DNA from: CAWBRT01 sp963814745
GTDB lineage: Bacteria > Acidobacteriota > Terriglobia > Terriglobales > Acidobacteriaceae
Assembly: GCA_963814745.1 (NCBI GenBank)
Contig: CAWFEA010000001.1
Location: forward strand, 930,001-994,000
Reading direction: 5' to 3'
DNA length: 64,000 nt
In this document: piece after piece, positions 19,714 through 31,904 of the stretch
Position numbering within the stretch: position 1 is the stretch's first letter
Layout: each line of letters opens with the position of its first letter
Notes under the pieces: model-generated
Told to the model about the DNA's origin: nothing
Databases searched by the model: none
The model's input: the letters and a program-made list of their open reading frames with translations, nothing else
Position numbers and translations under genes: made by a program

Positions 19714-20142
19714 ATGGCAAAAGCAGGTGGCAGCGCCGGCGCGACGCCGGAAAAAAAGGGAAAGACAAAGAAGTTCAAGAAGAAGGAGCGTAAGCATGTC
19801 CCGCATGGGATAGCGACCGTCAACGCCTCCTTCAACAACACGATCGTCACGATTGCGGACCCGTCCGGCAACGTGATCTCGTGGAAGAGTTCCGGCTCTC
19901 TCGGATTCCGCGGATCGCGCAAGGGTACGCCGTTTGCCGCGCAGCAGGCGGCGATGAACGCCGCCAACATGGCGCGCGAACATGGCCTGCGCAGCGTCGA
20001 TGTGCGGGTCAGCGGTCCCGGTTCGGGGCGCGAGTCGGCAATTCGCGCGCTGGCCGCGGCCGGGGTGGACGTGCGCAATATTAAGGATTCGACGCCGGTT
20101 CCGCACAACGGTTGCCGTCCGGCGAAGCGCCGCAGAGTTTAA
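19714..20142 (+). CDS. rpsK: 30S ribosomal protein S11
   Basis: Platform protein of the small subunit. The ATG at 19714 gives MAKAGGSAGATPEKKGKTKK, a lysine-rich lead of about 25 residues, before the family core HGIATVNASFNNTIVTIADP and GSLGFRGSRKGTPFAAQQAA. The end is DSTPVPHNGCRPAKRRRV. It is intact at 142 residues, slightly longer than usual because of the basic lead. Confidence 0.96.
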   Translation: MAKAGGSAGATPEKKGKTKKFKKKERKHVPHGIATVNASFNNTIVTIADPSGNVISWKSSGSLGFRGSRKGTPFAAQQAAMNAANMAREHGLRSVDVRVSGPGSGRESAIRALAAAGVDVRNIKDSTPVPHNGCRPAKRRRV

Positions 20143-20214
20143 CTTAATTAACGAGGATCGGGACGACAGGAGCGCCAACTCCCGTAAACCGATCCAACTA
20201 CGAGGAGAGAAACA

Positions 20215-20844
20215 TTGGCACGTTATAAGGATGCAGTCTGCCGTCTTTGCCGCCGCGAGGGGATCAAGCTGTTCCTGAAGGGCGGAAAGTGCTTTACCGA
20301 TAAGTGTCCCATCGAGAAGCGCAACTTCGCCCCTGGCCAGCACGGCAAGGATCGCAAGGCGAAGGTTGTCGGGTACGGCTTGCAGCTTCGCGAAAAGCAG
20401 AAAGCGAAGCGCATGTATTTTGCGCAGGAAGGCCAGTTCCGGAATTATTTCGAAAAGGCGGTCAGCGCCAAAGGCGTAACCGGCGAAATGCTGTTGCAGC
20501 AACTGGAGCGCCGTTTGGACAATGTTGTCTACCGTCTGGGGTTCGCCGTGGCCCGGCGGCAGGCCCGCCAACTGGTTCGGCATGGCCACGTGCAGGTGAA
20601 CGGGCGCAAGGTCAACATTCCGTCGTTCCAGGTGGAATCCGGCGACGAGGTCATGATCCGGGAGAACAGCCGCAAGCTCACGATGCTGGAAATGGCGAAG
20701 GAATTCGCCAGTCATCAGACGGCTCCGACTTGGCTTGAGGTGGACCGCGAGAATTATCGCGGCCGCGTTTTGTCGTTGCCCAAGCGCGAAGAGATGAATC
20801 TGCCGATCAACGAGCAGCTAATCGTCGAGTTGTACAGCAAGTAG
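20215..20844 (+). CDS. rpsD: 30S ribosomal protein S4, zinc-finger type
   Basis: 16S rRNA assembly protein. It starts with TTG at 20215 (read MARYKDAVCRLCRREGIKLF), set by homology and the AGGAGAGAAAC just upstream. Four cysteines (CRLC and CFTDKC) mark the zinc-binding form. The S4 RNA-binding domain is RLDNVVYRLGFAVARRQARQ and VRHGHVQVNGRKV. It is intact at 209 residues. Confidence 0.96.
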   Translation: MARYKDAVCRLCRREGIKLFLKGGKCFTDKCPIEKRNFAPGQHGKDRKAKVVGYGLQLREKQKAKRMYFAQEGQFRNYFEKAVSAKGVTGEMLLQQLERRLDNVVYRLGFAVARRQARQLVRHGHVQVNGRKVNIPSFQVESGDEVMIRENSRKLTMLEMAKEFASHQTAPTWLEVDRENYRGRVLSLPKREEMNLPINEQLIVELYSK

Positions 20845-21064
20845 GGATGTAACGCTCGATGCGAGCCGGATTGGCTGGCGGTTAGCGGCCGGCCGGGGCT
20901 CGCATGACTTTGCGATCTCGCGAACACGAGTTTTGAACCATAACCGTGCGGCGTTCGTGCCCGTCAAAGACGGCTGGCCGCCGCACCCCTTATCTCGGGC
21001 CAGATCAGCCGGCGTGCTGTAAGAGTGCCGCTGTGCAGCATGGCGCGAATCAGGAGAATGCAAA

Positions 21065-22123
21065 ATGCTCTGGAAGGGTTTTCAGAAACCGAAACGCCTG
21101 GCGTTCGACAGTGAATCGCTGACCGATAAATTCGGTCATTTCTGGGCACAGCCGTTTGAACGCGGATTTGGCACAACCATCGGCAACGCTCTGCGTCGTG
21201 TGCTGCTCTCCTCCATCGAGGGCGCGGCCATCATCGCCGTCAAGATCGAGGGAGTGCTGCACGAGTTCCAGTCGATTCCAGGCGTGGTGGAAGACGCCAC
21301 CGATATCATTCTTAACCTGAAGCAGATTCCGTTCAAGCTGAATGGCGACGCTCCCAAGGCGATTTACCTCAGAGCCGACCAGCCGGGAGTGGTTACCTCC
21401 GGCATGATCGAGGCTGATGCCGATGTCGAACTCCTCGACAAGGACGTCTACATCGCCACCGTGAGCGAAGGCGGCAAGCTCGATATGGAGATGCGCCTCA
21501 AGAAGGGCCGCGGTTACGTTTCCGCCGACAAGAACTTTGACGAGGATCTCGGACTGGGGTTCATCCCGATCGACTCGGTGCACTCGCCGGTTCGCAAGGT
21601 CAATTATTCGGTCGAAGCCGCCCGCCTGGGCCAGATCACGGACTACGACAAGCTGTCGATCGAAATCTGGACGAACGGTTCGGTCAATCCGCAGGATGCG
21701 CTGGGACTGGCGGCGAAGTTGCTGAAGGATCACATGAACATCTTCATCAACTTCGAAGAGGAAATTGAGGCGGCGCTCACCTCCGAAGAGCACAAGCCGG
21801 GGATCCGCAACGAAAACCTGAATCGTTCGGTGGAAGAGCTTGAGCTTTCGGTGCGCAGTTATAACTGCCTGAAGAACGCCAACATTCAGACCATCGGCGA
21901 GCTGGTGCAGAAGAGCGAAGCCGAAATGCTGAAGACGAAAAATTTCGGCCGGAAGTCGCTCAATGAAATCAAGGAAATTCTTTCCTCGATGGGGTTGGGC
22001 CTGGGCATGAAGATCGACGAGCATGGCAATGCCGTGCTCACGCCGGCAAGCACCGTCGGCAGCACGTCTTCGTCATTAGGCTCGGGACCGTTAGGCTCGG
22101 GCGAAGGCAGTTCGTCGTTCTAA
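21065..22123 (+). CDS. rpoA: RNA polymerase subunit alpha
   Basis: Alpha subunit of RNA polymerase. The N-terminal dimerisation domain has FGTTIGNALRRVLLSSIEGA and VLHEFQSIPGVVEDATDI. The C-terminal DNA-binding domain is in RSYNCLKNANIQTIGELVQK and FGRKSLNEIKEILSSMGLGL. A serine/glycine-rich tail of about 25 residues follows. It is intact at 352 residues and lies in the alpha operon between rpsD and rplQ. Confidence 0.97.
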   Translation: MLWKGFQKPKRLAFDSESLTDKFGHFWAQPFERGFGTTIGNALRRVLLSSIEGAAIIAVKIEGVLHEFQSIPGVVEDATDIILNLKQIPFKLNGDAPKAIYLRADQPGVVTSGMIEADADVELLDKDVYIATVSEGGKLDMEMRLKKGRGYVSADKNFDEDLGLGFIPIDSVHSPVRKVNYSVEAARLGQITDYDKLSIEIWTNGSVNPQDALGLAAKLLKDHMNIFINFEEEIEAALTSEEHKPGIRNENLNRSVEELELSVRSYNCLKNANIQTIGELVQKSEAEMLKTKNFGRKSLNEIKEILSSMGLGLGMKIDEHGNAVLTPASTVGSTSSSLGSGPLGSGEGSSSF

Positions 22124-22286
22124 ACGTTTTAGCCGTTGCACGGGGAAGTGGAAAAGAGCATCCTCGGCAGGCGCGGCGTAGCGGAGAGCCGGAACTTTCC
22201 GGCAAGAGAATAGCGGGCTCGTAAAGAGCCAGGCGACGGGCAAATGGAAGCGCCCGGGGATCCCGATAGTCATAAGGATTAGCGAT

Positions 22287-22790
22287 ATGCGTCATCGAGT
22301 AGCAGGATGGAAACTGGGTCGGAACACCGAACATCGGCGCGCGCTTTTGCGCAACCTGGTGACCTCGCTTATTGTGGAAGAGCGCATCGAGACCACGGTC
22401 ACCAAAGCTAAGGCCATGCGCTCTCATGTAGACAAGATGATCACGCTCGGCAAGCGTGGAGATGTGGCCGCGCGGCGTCTCGCCGCCGGGTACCTGATGA
22501 CCCGTTCCGCCGTCAACAAGCTCTTTGATACGATCTCGCCTCGCTTCGGCGATCGCGAAGGCGGCTACACGCGCATCGTGCTCGGCGGCTTGCGCAAAGG
22601 CGATGGCGGACAGAAGGCTTTCATTGAACTGCTGGGCAGCGAAAAAACCATCGATGCCAAGCGCGAGAAGCGTGCCGAAGCGCGTGCCAAGCGCGCCGAA
22701 GAGACCCGCAAAGCCATGGAAGAAGCGCGCGCTGAACAGCAGCCACCGGCTGAGGGCGGCGGAGAATCGGAATCGAAGGATAAGGAATAG
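22287..22790 (+). CDS. rplQ: 50S ribosomal protein L17
   Basis: Large-subunit protein. It starts MRHRVAGWKLGRNTEHRRAL, followed by LRNLVTSLIVEERIETTVTK and GGYTRIVLGGLRKGDGGQKA. After the normal L17 end comes a charged tail of about 45 residues (EKRAEARAKRAEETRKAMEE) probably forming a helix. It is intact at 167 residues. It is the last gene of the locus, followed by a terminator about 100 bases downstream. Confidence 0.96.
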   Translation: MRHRVAGWKLGRNTEHRRALLRNLVTSLIVEERIETTVTKAKAMRSHVDKMITLGKRGDVAARRLAAGYLMTRSAVNKLFDTISPRFGDREGGYTRIVLGGLRKGDGGQKAFIELLGSEKTIDAKREKRAEARAKRAEETRKAMEEARAEQQPPAEGGGESESKDKE

Positions 22791-22887
22791 GGCGAAGCGT
22801 TGACGGCGGCTCGACGGGCGATGGTTTCCGCCTGGCGCTCGACGCAAGCCGCATGGCGGGCTGAGCGCAAGCGAGGCGAAATTAGCG

Positions 22888-22919
22888 AGGCGTACCGGCA
22901 TTGGCTGGTACGCCTTTTT
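22888..22919 (+). terminator. Intrinsic terminator of the ribosomal superlocus
   Basis: AGGCGTACC and GGTACGCCT form a perfect 9-bp stem with a 10-base loop, directly followed by TTTT. It sits between rplQ and the end of the convergent guaB gene. This is the clearest terminator in the window. Confidence 0.88.
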
Positions 22920-22950
22920 CATGCTCCGCGGTTTGGCAATCGACGATTGG

Positions 22951-24465
22951 CTACTCGACCCGATAGTTCGGAGCCTCGCGCGTGATCGTGACATCGTGCA
23001 CGTGGCTCTCGCGCAATCCGGCGTTGCTGATGCGAATAAACCGCACCTTTGTCTGAAGCTCCTTGATATCCGCGCAACCGACATAGCCCATCCCGCTGCG
23101 CAGGCCGCCTACCAGTTGCAGAATCATCATCGCCACCGTACCGCGATAAGGCACGCGGCCTTCGATCCCCTCCGGCACCAGCTTAGCCAGCCGGTTGCCA
23201 TCGTTCTCGCCCTCCAGCCGGGTCGTGAAATTGCCCTCGCCGTTGCTGTCGAGACTTTGAAAATAGCGGTCGCTCGAACCGGCAGCCATCGCCGCCAGCG
23301 AGCCCATGCCACGGTATGCCTTGAAGGTGCGGCCCTGATAAAGAATGGTTTCGCCGGGACTCTCCTCGGTTCCGGCCAGCAGGGAGCCGATCATCACCAG
23401 ATCCGCGCCGGCGGCCAAAGCCTTGGTGACGTCGCCGGAATACTTGATGCCGCCGTCGGCGATGATGGGAACTTCGGTGTCGCGGGCGGCGCGGGCGGCT
23501 TCGGCGATGGCGGTGATTTGCGGTACTCCGGCGCCGGTGACGACGCGGGTGGTGCAGATGGAGCCGGGTCCGATTCCGATCTTCACCGCGTCGGCCCCGC
23601 AGGAGATCAATTCGGCCGTGCCCTCGTAAGTGCCGACGTTGCCCGCAATCAGATCGACGTCGGGAAACCTGGCTTTCACGCAGCGCACGGCTTCCAGCAC
23701 CCGCGTCGAATGGCCGTGAGCGCTGTCAATGGCAATCAGGTCCACCTTGTTGCGCACCAGCTCCTGGGCGCGCTCCAGGAAGTCTCCGCTGACGCCGATG
23801 GCGGCGCCAACCCGCAGCCGCCCCTGCGTGTCCTTGGCCGCGCCGGGATACTTCAATTTCTTCTGGATATCCTTGACCGTGATCAGGCCCTTGAGTTCGT
23901 ACTTGTCATCCACCACCAGCAGCTTCTCGACCCGATGCTGGTGCAGGATCTGCTCGGCCTCCTGCAATGTCGTGCCGACCGGAACGGTGATGAGGTGATC
24001 CTTGGTCATCACCTCGCGGATGGGAATGTCGGTGCGGGTTTCAAAGCGGAGGTCGCGGTTGGTAAGAATCCCGACCAGCTTGCGGTCCTTGGTGATCGGC
24101 ACGCCGGAAATCCGGTAGCGGCGCATCACTTCGAGCGCGTCGGAGATTTTTTCGTCGGGCGACATCGTGATCGGATCAACGATCATGCCGCTCTCGGAGC
24201 GTTTCACCTTATCGACTTCGCCGGCCTGTTGCGAGATGGTGAGGTTGCGATGAATGATGCCGAGGCCGCCCTGCTGCGCCAAGGCGATCGCCATGCGCGA
24301 CTCGGTCACGGTATCCATGGCCGCGCTGATGACGGGAATATTCAGCGAGATCTTCCGGGTCAGCCGGGTTTGCGTGTTCACCGTTGCCGGCACCACATCC
24401 GACTTGGCCGGCAGCAGCAACACATCATCGAAGGTCAAGGCCTCGGGAACAGGAAACTGGATCAT
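22951..24465 (-). CDS. guaB: IMP dehydrogenase
   Basis: Oxidises IMP to XMP, the committed step of GMP synthesis. It is intact at 504 residues. The N-terminal part is ALTFDDVLLLPAKSDVVP. Two CBS domains occupy about residues 95-210. The NAD/IMP-binding barrel has DSAHGHSTRVLEAV, GNVGTYEGTAELI and the active-site loop GIGPGSICTTRVVTG with the catalytic Cys. ADGGIKYSGDVTKALAAGAD and GSLLAGTEESPGE follow. It is convergent with rplQ and has its own promoter upstream. Confidence 0.97.
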   Translation of the reverse strand: MIQFPVPEALTFDDVLLLPAKSDVVPATVNTQTRLTRKISLNIPVISAAMDTVTESRMAIALAQQGGLGIIHRNLTISQQAGEVDKVKRSESGMIVDPITMSPDEKISDALEVMRRYRISGVPITKDRKLVGILTNRDLRFETRTDIPIREVMTKDHLITVPVGTTLQEAEQILHQHRVEKLLVVDDKYELKGLITVKDIQKKLKYPGAAKDTQGRLRVGAAIGVSGDFLERAQELVRNKVDLIAIDSAHGHSTRVLEAVRCVKARFPDVDLIAGNVGTYEGTAELISCGADAVKIGIGPGSICTTRVVTGAGVPQITAIAEAARAARDTEVPIIADGGIKYSGDVTKALAAGADLVMIGSLLAGTEESPGETILYQGRTFKAYRGMGSLAAMAAGSSDRYFQSLDSNGEGNFTTRLEGENDGNRLAKLVPEGIEGRVPYRGTVAMMILQLVGGLRSGMGYVGCADIKELQTKVRFIRISNAGLRESHVHDVTITREAPNYRVE

Positions 24466-24501
24466 TGCGGTTTTCCGTGGTTGAAATGGAGCTAATAGTC
24501 G

Positions 24502-24530
24502 ATTGTAGGAGGGAAGCCCGCGCTAGGCAA
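24502..24530 (-). promoter_or_regulatory. Probable sigma-70 promoter of guaB
   Basis: On the minus strand TTGCCT and TACAAT are separated by 17 bases. The -10 box ends about 37 bases before the guaB start, leaving room for a short leader. The match is good for this GC-rich genome. Confidence 0.6.
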
Positions 24531-24543
24531 ACGTCTTGAATTT

Positions 24544-25368
24544 CTACTTTGGGGCGGAGTCGGTGCCGTCCACTTGCGCCTGGTGCCGATGCAACAAATG
24601 GCGGTTAATGTCCGGCCAGAACTCGACGAAAACCGCGCCGATCGTGCCCTCCAGCGTAACCGTGATCGCTCGCTGCATGGTCAATCCGAAGCCGCGATCG
24701 GTCGAGGGATAGTACGCGTTAGAAATGCCTCCGGCGATGAAGTTTCCGAGCACGTTGGCGTAATTCGGGCCCCAGGTGCCGTTGTCGTTCTTGGTCATGA
24801 ACGTGGTGGCAATCGAATAGAACAGGCGCTTCTTGAAACTGCCCGTTCCCTTGCGGAAATAGCGTGGGTCTTCGTGCAACAAAATCGGCAGAATGGCGTT
24901 TCCCCACATCGCCCCATCAAACTGATCGGCGTAGCCGGCGCCGAACCGCTTGGCGTAACCCTGCGCGCCCTGGCCATAACCCGGGAAGCTATTTTCGGCC
25001 TGGTTGATGCCCGCATCGAGCCCGGCGGCAACGAACTGGAAGGGGTCGATCGCGCTCCTCATAGCTAGGCGAAACTTCTGACCGGGACTGAGCGGGGCCG
25101 CGTTCTGTACATCCGTGGTATTGAAATTCGGCACCACTCCCAGAATCCGTTGCTTCTCCTGCTGCTTGATTTCCCGCTCTGCTCTTTCACGCTCAGAGAT
25201 CTGGTCCTGCTTTTTTTCGCCAGTCTGGGTTCCCGGCTGCTCATTCGGCGCAATGGTTGATACACCCTCTCCGGATGGTGCGGATTGCGCCCATGCGCCC
25301 GAGGCGAGACACAGCGCAACGGCCAGGGTCGGCATTAGCTTGAGCAAAACAGGATGGCGAAAGATCAC
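24544..25368 (-). CDS. Secreted protein of unknown function
   Basis: Not assigned to a named family. I chose the GTG at 25366-25368, 7 bases after AAGGA, giving 274 residues. Longer in-frame starts exist upstream but would place the signal peptide inside the protein. The N-terminus (LLKLMPTLAVALCLASGAWA, then QS) is a typical signal peptide. It is followed by a charged, probably coiled-coil stretch (SERERAEREIKQQEKQRILG). The rest is rich in Gly, Phe and Tyr, with GYADQFDGAMWGNAILPILL and HEDPRYFRKGTGSFKKRLFY and two glycine-rich segments that may touch the membrane. A periplasmic or outer-membrane location is likely. I recall similar proteins in Acidobacteria, without known role. Confidence 0.7.
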   Translation of the reverse strand: MIFRHPVLLKLMPTLAVALCLASGAWAQSAPSGEGVSTIAPNEQPGTQTGEKKQDQISERERAEREIKQQEKQRILGVVPNFNTTDVQNAAPLSPGQKFRLAMRSAIDPFQFVAAGLDAGINQAENSFPGYGQGAQGYAKRFGAGYADQFDGAMWGNAILPILLHEDPRYFRKGTGSFKKRLFYSIATTFMTKNDNGTWGPNYANVLGNFIAGGISNAYYPSTDRGFGLTMQRAITVTLEGTIGAVFVEFWPDINRHLLHRHQAQVDGTDSAPK

Positions 25369-25572
25369 GAGGAAATCCTTGGCTGGCAAAGTCGTCAGGG
25401 GGTTCAACGGCCGGCTTGCAGACGCTGCTCCACTCAGAAATATTTTAGAGGCCGGGCGAGCGGCATGCAACCTTTCGTTATTGGCCGTCATCGGCAATCG
25501 CGAGCTGCCGGAACCCGGGACTTTTCCACTGCATCCAGCTTTTAGGGTCGGCGCCGGTGATCGGTGCCGCGG

Positions 25573-25601
25573 TTGTGTTTGCCGTGGTGGCAGCGTATAC
25601 T
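25573..25601 (+). promoter_or_regulatory. Probable promoter of the rimP-nusA-infB operon
   Basis: TTGTGT and TATACT are 17 bases apart. The -10 is strong and the -35 weak. It lies about 40 bases ahead of the leader hairpin and 215 bases ahead of rimP. The rest of the gap from 25,369 shows no gene. Confidence 0.5.
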
Positions 25602-25640
25602 GACCGTGGAGCTGCGCCGGTTTAGCTGGTGATTCGTGCG

Positions 25641-25664
25641 GTGGGCGAAAGCCCACTTTTTGTT
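25641..25664 (+). terminator. Leader terminator/attenuator upstream of rimP
   Basis: GTGGGC-GAAA-GCCCAC makes a 6-bp stem with a GNRA-type loop, followed by TTTTTGTTT. It lies after the promoter and before rimP. In Enterobacteria a similar hairpin with a T-run precedes rimP, so this may attenuate the operon; otherwise it ends upstream transcription. No alternative antiterminator hairpin was worked out. Confidence 0.65.
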
Positions 25665-25817
25665 TATCTCCCCTACATGGTGATTGTCGAACCCAGGTAG
25701 AGATTGGGCCTGTCAGGGAAGGTTCGCTTGAGAATGGGGAAACGCGTTTAGCCGGTTGCGGAAAACGCGCCCCGGAGAAGCTTCTCGGCCGAGTCGATTG
25801 GCCGAGTCGGTTGAACG

Positions 25818-26312
25818 ATGGCTTCGATTCTTGATCGCGTCAGGGAAATCGCCGAACGCATTGCCGCCTCGATCGGCTTTGAACTGGTGGAAGTGGAGCT
25901 GCACGGCAGCGGCAAAGCGCGACGTTTGCGCGTTTTTATCGATAAGCCGCAAGGGGTCACGCACGAGGATTGTGCCGATTACAGCCGCGAGATCGGAACC
26001 ATTCTCGATGTCGAGGATGTCATTCCCGGCGGCTCGTACGTGCTGGAAGTCTCCTCTCCGGGTCTTGACCGGAAGCTGCTGAAACCCGCGGATTTCGAGC
26101 GTTTCCAGGGAAGCCTGGTGAAATTCAGCACGCACGAGGCGATCGACGGCAACCGGCACTTTCAAGGGCGGCTGGTGCAGTTCGACGGCGGCCAGTTGAC
26201 GGTGGACTTGGGAGCCGCAACCGGCAAGAAGCAGGCGCAGCGGCAAGGTTCGGGCATGCTGAAAGTTGCCTATTCCAATGTGGAGAAGGCGCAACTGGTT
26301 CCTGAGTTCTAG
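25818..26312 (+). CDS. rimP: Ribosome maturation factor RimP
   Basis: Cytoplasmic 30S maturation factor. It is intact at 164 residues. The N-terminal domain begins MASILDRVREIAERIAASIG and has FELVEVELHGSGKARRLRVF. The conserved centre is CADYSREIGTILDVED and YVLEVSSPGLDRKLLKPADF. The C-terminal SH3-like domain contains GNRHFQGRLVQFDGGQLTVD. It is the first gene of the operon, 45 bases before nusA. Confidence 0.95.
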   Translation: MASILDRVREIAERIAASIGFELVEVELHGSGKARRLRVFIDKPQGVTHEDCADYSREIGTILDVEDVIPGGSYVLEVSSPGLDRKLLKPADFERFQGSLVKFSTHEAIDGNRHFQGRLVQFDGGQLTVDLGAATGKKQAQRQGSGMLKVAYSNVEKAQLVPEF

Positions 26313-26357
26313 GATTGAGCGGGCTGTGATCTCGTGGTTGTGTGGAAGGTGAACTCT

Positions 26358-27959
26358 ATGGCTAGTGAACTGTATAACGTCATCGACGCTTTAAGTCGGG
26401 AGAAGGGGATCGACCCGCAGATCGTCGTCTCGGCCGTGGAGGACGCCATCGTTGTCGCCACCCGCAAGTATTACAAGACTCAGGAGAACCTGAGGGCTGT
26501 GCTGGACCGCGAAAGCGGCCGCATTCGCGCTTACGCGGTGAAGCAGATTGTTGGCACCGCGGAAGAGGTTCTCGATTCGAACGCCCAGATCACGCTCGAC
26601 GAGGCGCGAAAGTTCGACGCCGAAGCCGAAGCCGGCGGCGAGTTGCTGATCGAGAAGCCGACGGACGTTCTCGGGCGAATTGCCGCCCAGTTAGCCAAGC
26701 AGGTCATCTTCCAGAAGGTGCGGGAGGCCGAGCGCGACACGATTTACAACGAGTACATCAACCGCGTCGGCGAAATCGTCAATGCCACCCTCAAGCGCAT
26801 CGAAGGACAGGATTTGATTTTCGACGTCGGCAAAGCGGAATCCCGAATGTCGAAGAAAGAGCAATCGCGGCTGGAGTCGTTCGCGCCCGGCGAGCGCGTG
26901 CGGGTGGTGATTGTGCGGGTCGAGAAGGCTTCCAAGGGGCCGCAGGTGGTGGTTTCACGTGCCGCTCCCGAGCTGGTCAGTCATCTGTTTCAGACCGAGG
27001 TCCCAGAGATTTACGATGGCACGGTGGTGATCCGGGCGATTGCGCGCGAGGCCGGCGAGCGCACCAAGATCGCGGTGTTGTCCAAGGACAAGGATGTCGA
27101 TGCGGTTGGCGCCTGTGTCGGCATGAAGGGAATGCGCGTACAGTCCATCATCCGCGAACTGCGGGGAGAAAAGATCGACATCATCGAGTACCACGATGAT
27201 CCGGTGACCTTTGCCGAAAAGGCATTGCAGCCGGCCAAGGTCAGCCGGGTAAGCGTGGTCGACAGCCAGAGCAAGCACCTGGAGGTCATCGTCAACGACA
27301 GCCAGCTCTCGCTTGCCATCGGCAAGAAGGGACAGAATGTCCGCCTCGCCGCCAAGTTGCTCGGCTGGAAAATCGATATCAAGAGCGAGGAAGAGAAGCG
27401 TCAGGAAGTGGAGCAGCAGATGAGCGCGCTGGTAGACGCTCCAGCTACTCCGCTGAACAGCCTGGCGGAGGAACTTGGGAGCGGCTTGCTGGAGAAGCTG
27501 CAAAGCGCGGGCGTGACTACCATCGAAGAGCTGGCGGATATGCATCCCGAGCAGCTCGAGGCAATTCCGGGCATCGGCCCCAAGACCATGGAAAAAATCT
27601 TCTATACGATTAATAATTACTTTTCCAGTCTTGAAACGGCCGAGGGCGGTGTAGTTGCGGATGCGGAAGCGCCGCTCGATCAATCCGAAGCCGGCGTGGC
27701 CGAGGAGAACCAGGTCGAGACCGTTGCCCTCGAACCGGGCGGCGACGATGCCGCTTCTTCGGATGCCGCGGAGCAGGCTTCAGGCGGCGCCGATGAAGCG
27801 GTCGAGAGCGGGCAGGACTCGGAAGCGAGTATCATCGGAAGCGGCAGTGGGGCGGAAAGCGCAAGTAATGGGGTGGAAAACGCGCCTGCGGAAGGCGAGG
27901 CCAACGTCAGCCCCGACGAAAAGCTTCCAGGCGAAGACCCTGCGACACACAAGGAGTAG
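26358..27959 (+). CDS. nusA: Transcription termination/antitermination protein NusA
   Basis: RNA-polymerase-binding elongation factor. The ATG at 26358 (MASELYNVIDALSREKGIDP) was chosen by homology over an upstream GTG. The order is the N-terminal RNAP-binding domain (to about residue 130), an S1 domain (RIEGQDLIFDVGKAESRMSK), and KH domains with GACVGMKGMRVQSIIREL and LAIGKKGQNVRLAAKLLGWK. A C-terminal helix-hairpin-helix region (ELADMHPEQLEAIPGIGPKT) follows. The last 95 residues are an acidic, Ala/Gly/Ser/Glu-rich tail. It is intact at 533 residues. Confidence 0.96.
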   Translation: MASELYNVIDALSREKGIDPQIVVSAVEDAIVVATRKYYKTQENLRAVLDRESGRIRAYAVKQIVGTAEEVLDSNAQITLDEARKFDAEAEAGGELLIEKPTDVLGRIAAQLAKQVIFQKVREAERDTIYNEYINRVGEIVNATLKRIEGQDLIFDVGKAESRMSKKEQSRLESFAPGERVRVVIVRVEKASKGPQVVVSRAAPELVSHLFQTEVPEIYDGTVVIRAIAREAGERTKIAVLSKDKDVDAVGACVGMKGMRVQSIIRELRGEKIDIIEYHDDPVTFAEKALQPAKVSRVSVVDSQSKHLEVIVNDSQLSLAIGKKGQNVRLAAKLLGWKIDIKSEEEKRQEVEQQMSALVDAPATPLNSLAEELGSGLLEKLQSAGVTTIEELADMHPEQLEAIPGIGPKTMEKIFYTINNYFSSLETAEGGVVADAEAPLDQSEAGVAEENQVETVALEPGGDDAASSDAAEQASGGADEAVESGQDSEASIIGSGSGAESASNGVENAPAEGEANVSPDEKLPGEDPATHKE

Positions 27960-28102
27960 GGAAGATCCGGGCGTCGTGCGGTGCGGAAGGTGTTCCCGGC
28001 GATGTTTTGCACTCGCGGCGTCATCGGCAGCGTTGCCATGTCGGCACCGTGAGGTGGACGTGAGGACTTGACGGCTGGTCTACGGAGGAAATACACAGGC
28101 GG

Positions 28103-31307
<3,205 letters not shown>

Positions 31308-31400
31308 AGCAGCGTTGTCTCTGCCGCCGCATAAAGCGCCGGGGTCGCTGACAAACTTCGTTGTTGCGCGAAGCGGAGATCTTTCCGCGACCGGTCAGCC

Positions 31401-31697
31401 GTGATGCACATTGCCCATCTCACGCTTGAGCTTCGCCTGGAAGCCGCGCATTCGCTGAAAGATAAGCGTCAGGTCACGCGCAGTCTGAAGGACCGTTTGC
31501 GCGCCAGCTTCAACGTGGCCGTGGCCGAGGTCGAGGTCACGGATCTTTGGCAGCGCGCCACCATCGCGATTGTCAGCGTGTCGGAGTCGCGCGACTACCT
31601 GGACGGCCTGATGAAGAACGTCGAATCGGCCGCGACCCGCATTGCCAACAACTGCGGGGCTGAGATCGTCGATTCGTTTTTCGACTTCGTCGAGTAG
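31401..31697 (+). CDS. DUF503 family protein
   Basis: 98-residue protein with the family pattern MHIAHLTLELRLEAAHSLKD, KRQVTRSLKDRLRASFNVAV and EVEVTDLWQRATIAIVSVSE. Starts are possible at the GTG (31401) or the ATG at 31404. DUF503 genes regularly sit between infB and rbfA, as here, which suggests a role in ribosome maturation. Its activity is not established. Confidence 0.9.
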   Translation: MMHIAHLTLELRLEAAHSLKDKRQVTRSLKDRLRASFNVAVAEVEVTDLWQRATIAIVSVSESRDYLDGLMKNVESAATRIANNCGAEIVDSFFDFVE

Positions 31698-31838
31698 TTC
31701 AAACACCAGAGAGCGCATGTGCTATGGCCTCGCGTGTTGCCAACCCAATCTAACGATGTCGGAAAGTGTAGCCGCCGGCGGCGTCGCCCGGGGCTCGAAA
31801 ACAGGTAAAATTATTAAGCAGTTTTACGGTCGTAATCT

Positions 31839-31876
31839 CGGGGTCCCCGACTAGCCTGTTGTTGGCTTGTTGGGGA
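31839..31876 (+). repeat. REP-like hairpin (CCCCGACAAGCC family)
   Basis: GGGGTCCCCGACTAGCC and GGCTTGTTGGGG pair around a short loop, with one mismatch. It is the same element as at 12,981 and 46,121. It lies in the gap between DUF503 and rbfA. Confidence 0.55.
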
Positions 31877-31904
31877 TGGCTACGCCGCCGGAAACGGAGT
31901 TGAG

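Noticed and set aside
22921..24495. Open frame of 524 codons antisense to guaB
   Set aside because: The minus strand encodes a complete IMP dehydrogenase with all motifs. The plus-strand frame resembles nothing and is a codon-bias effect.
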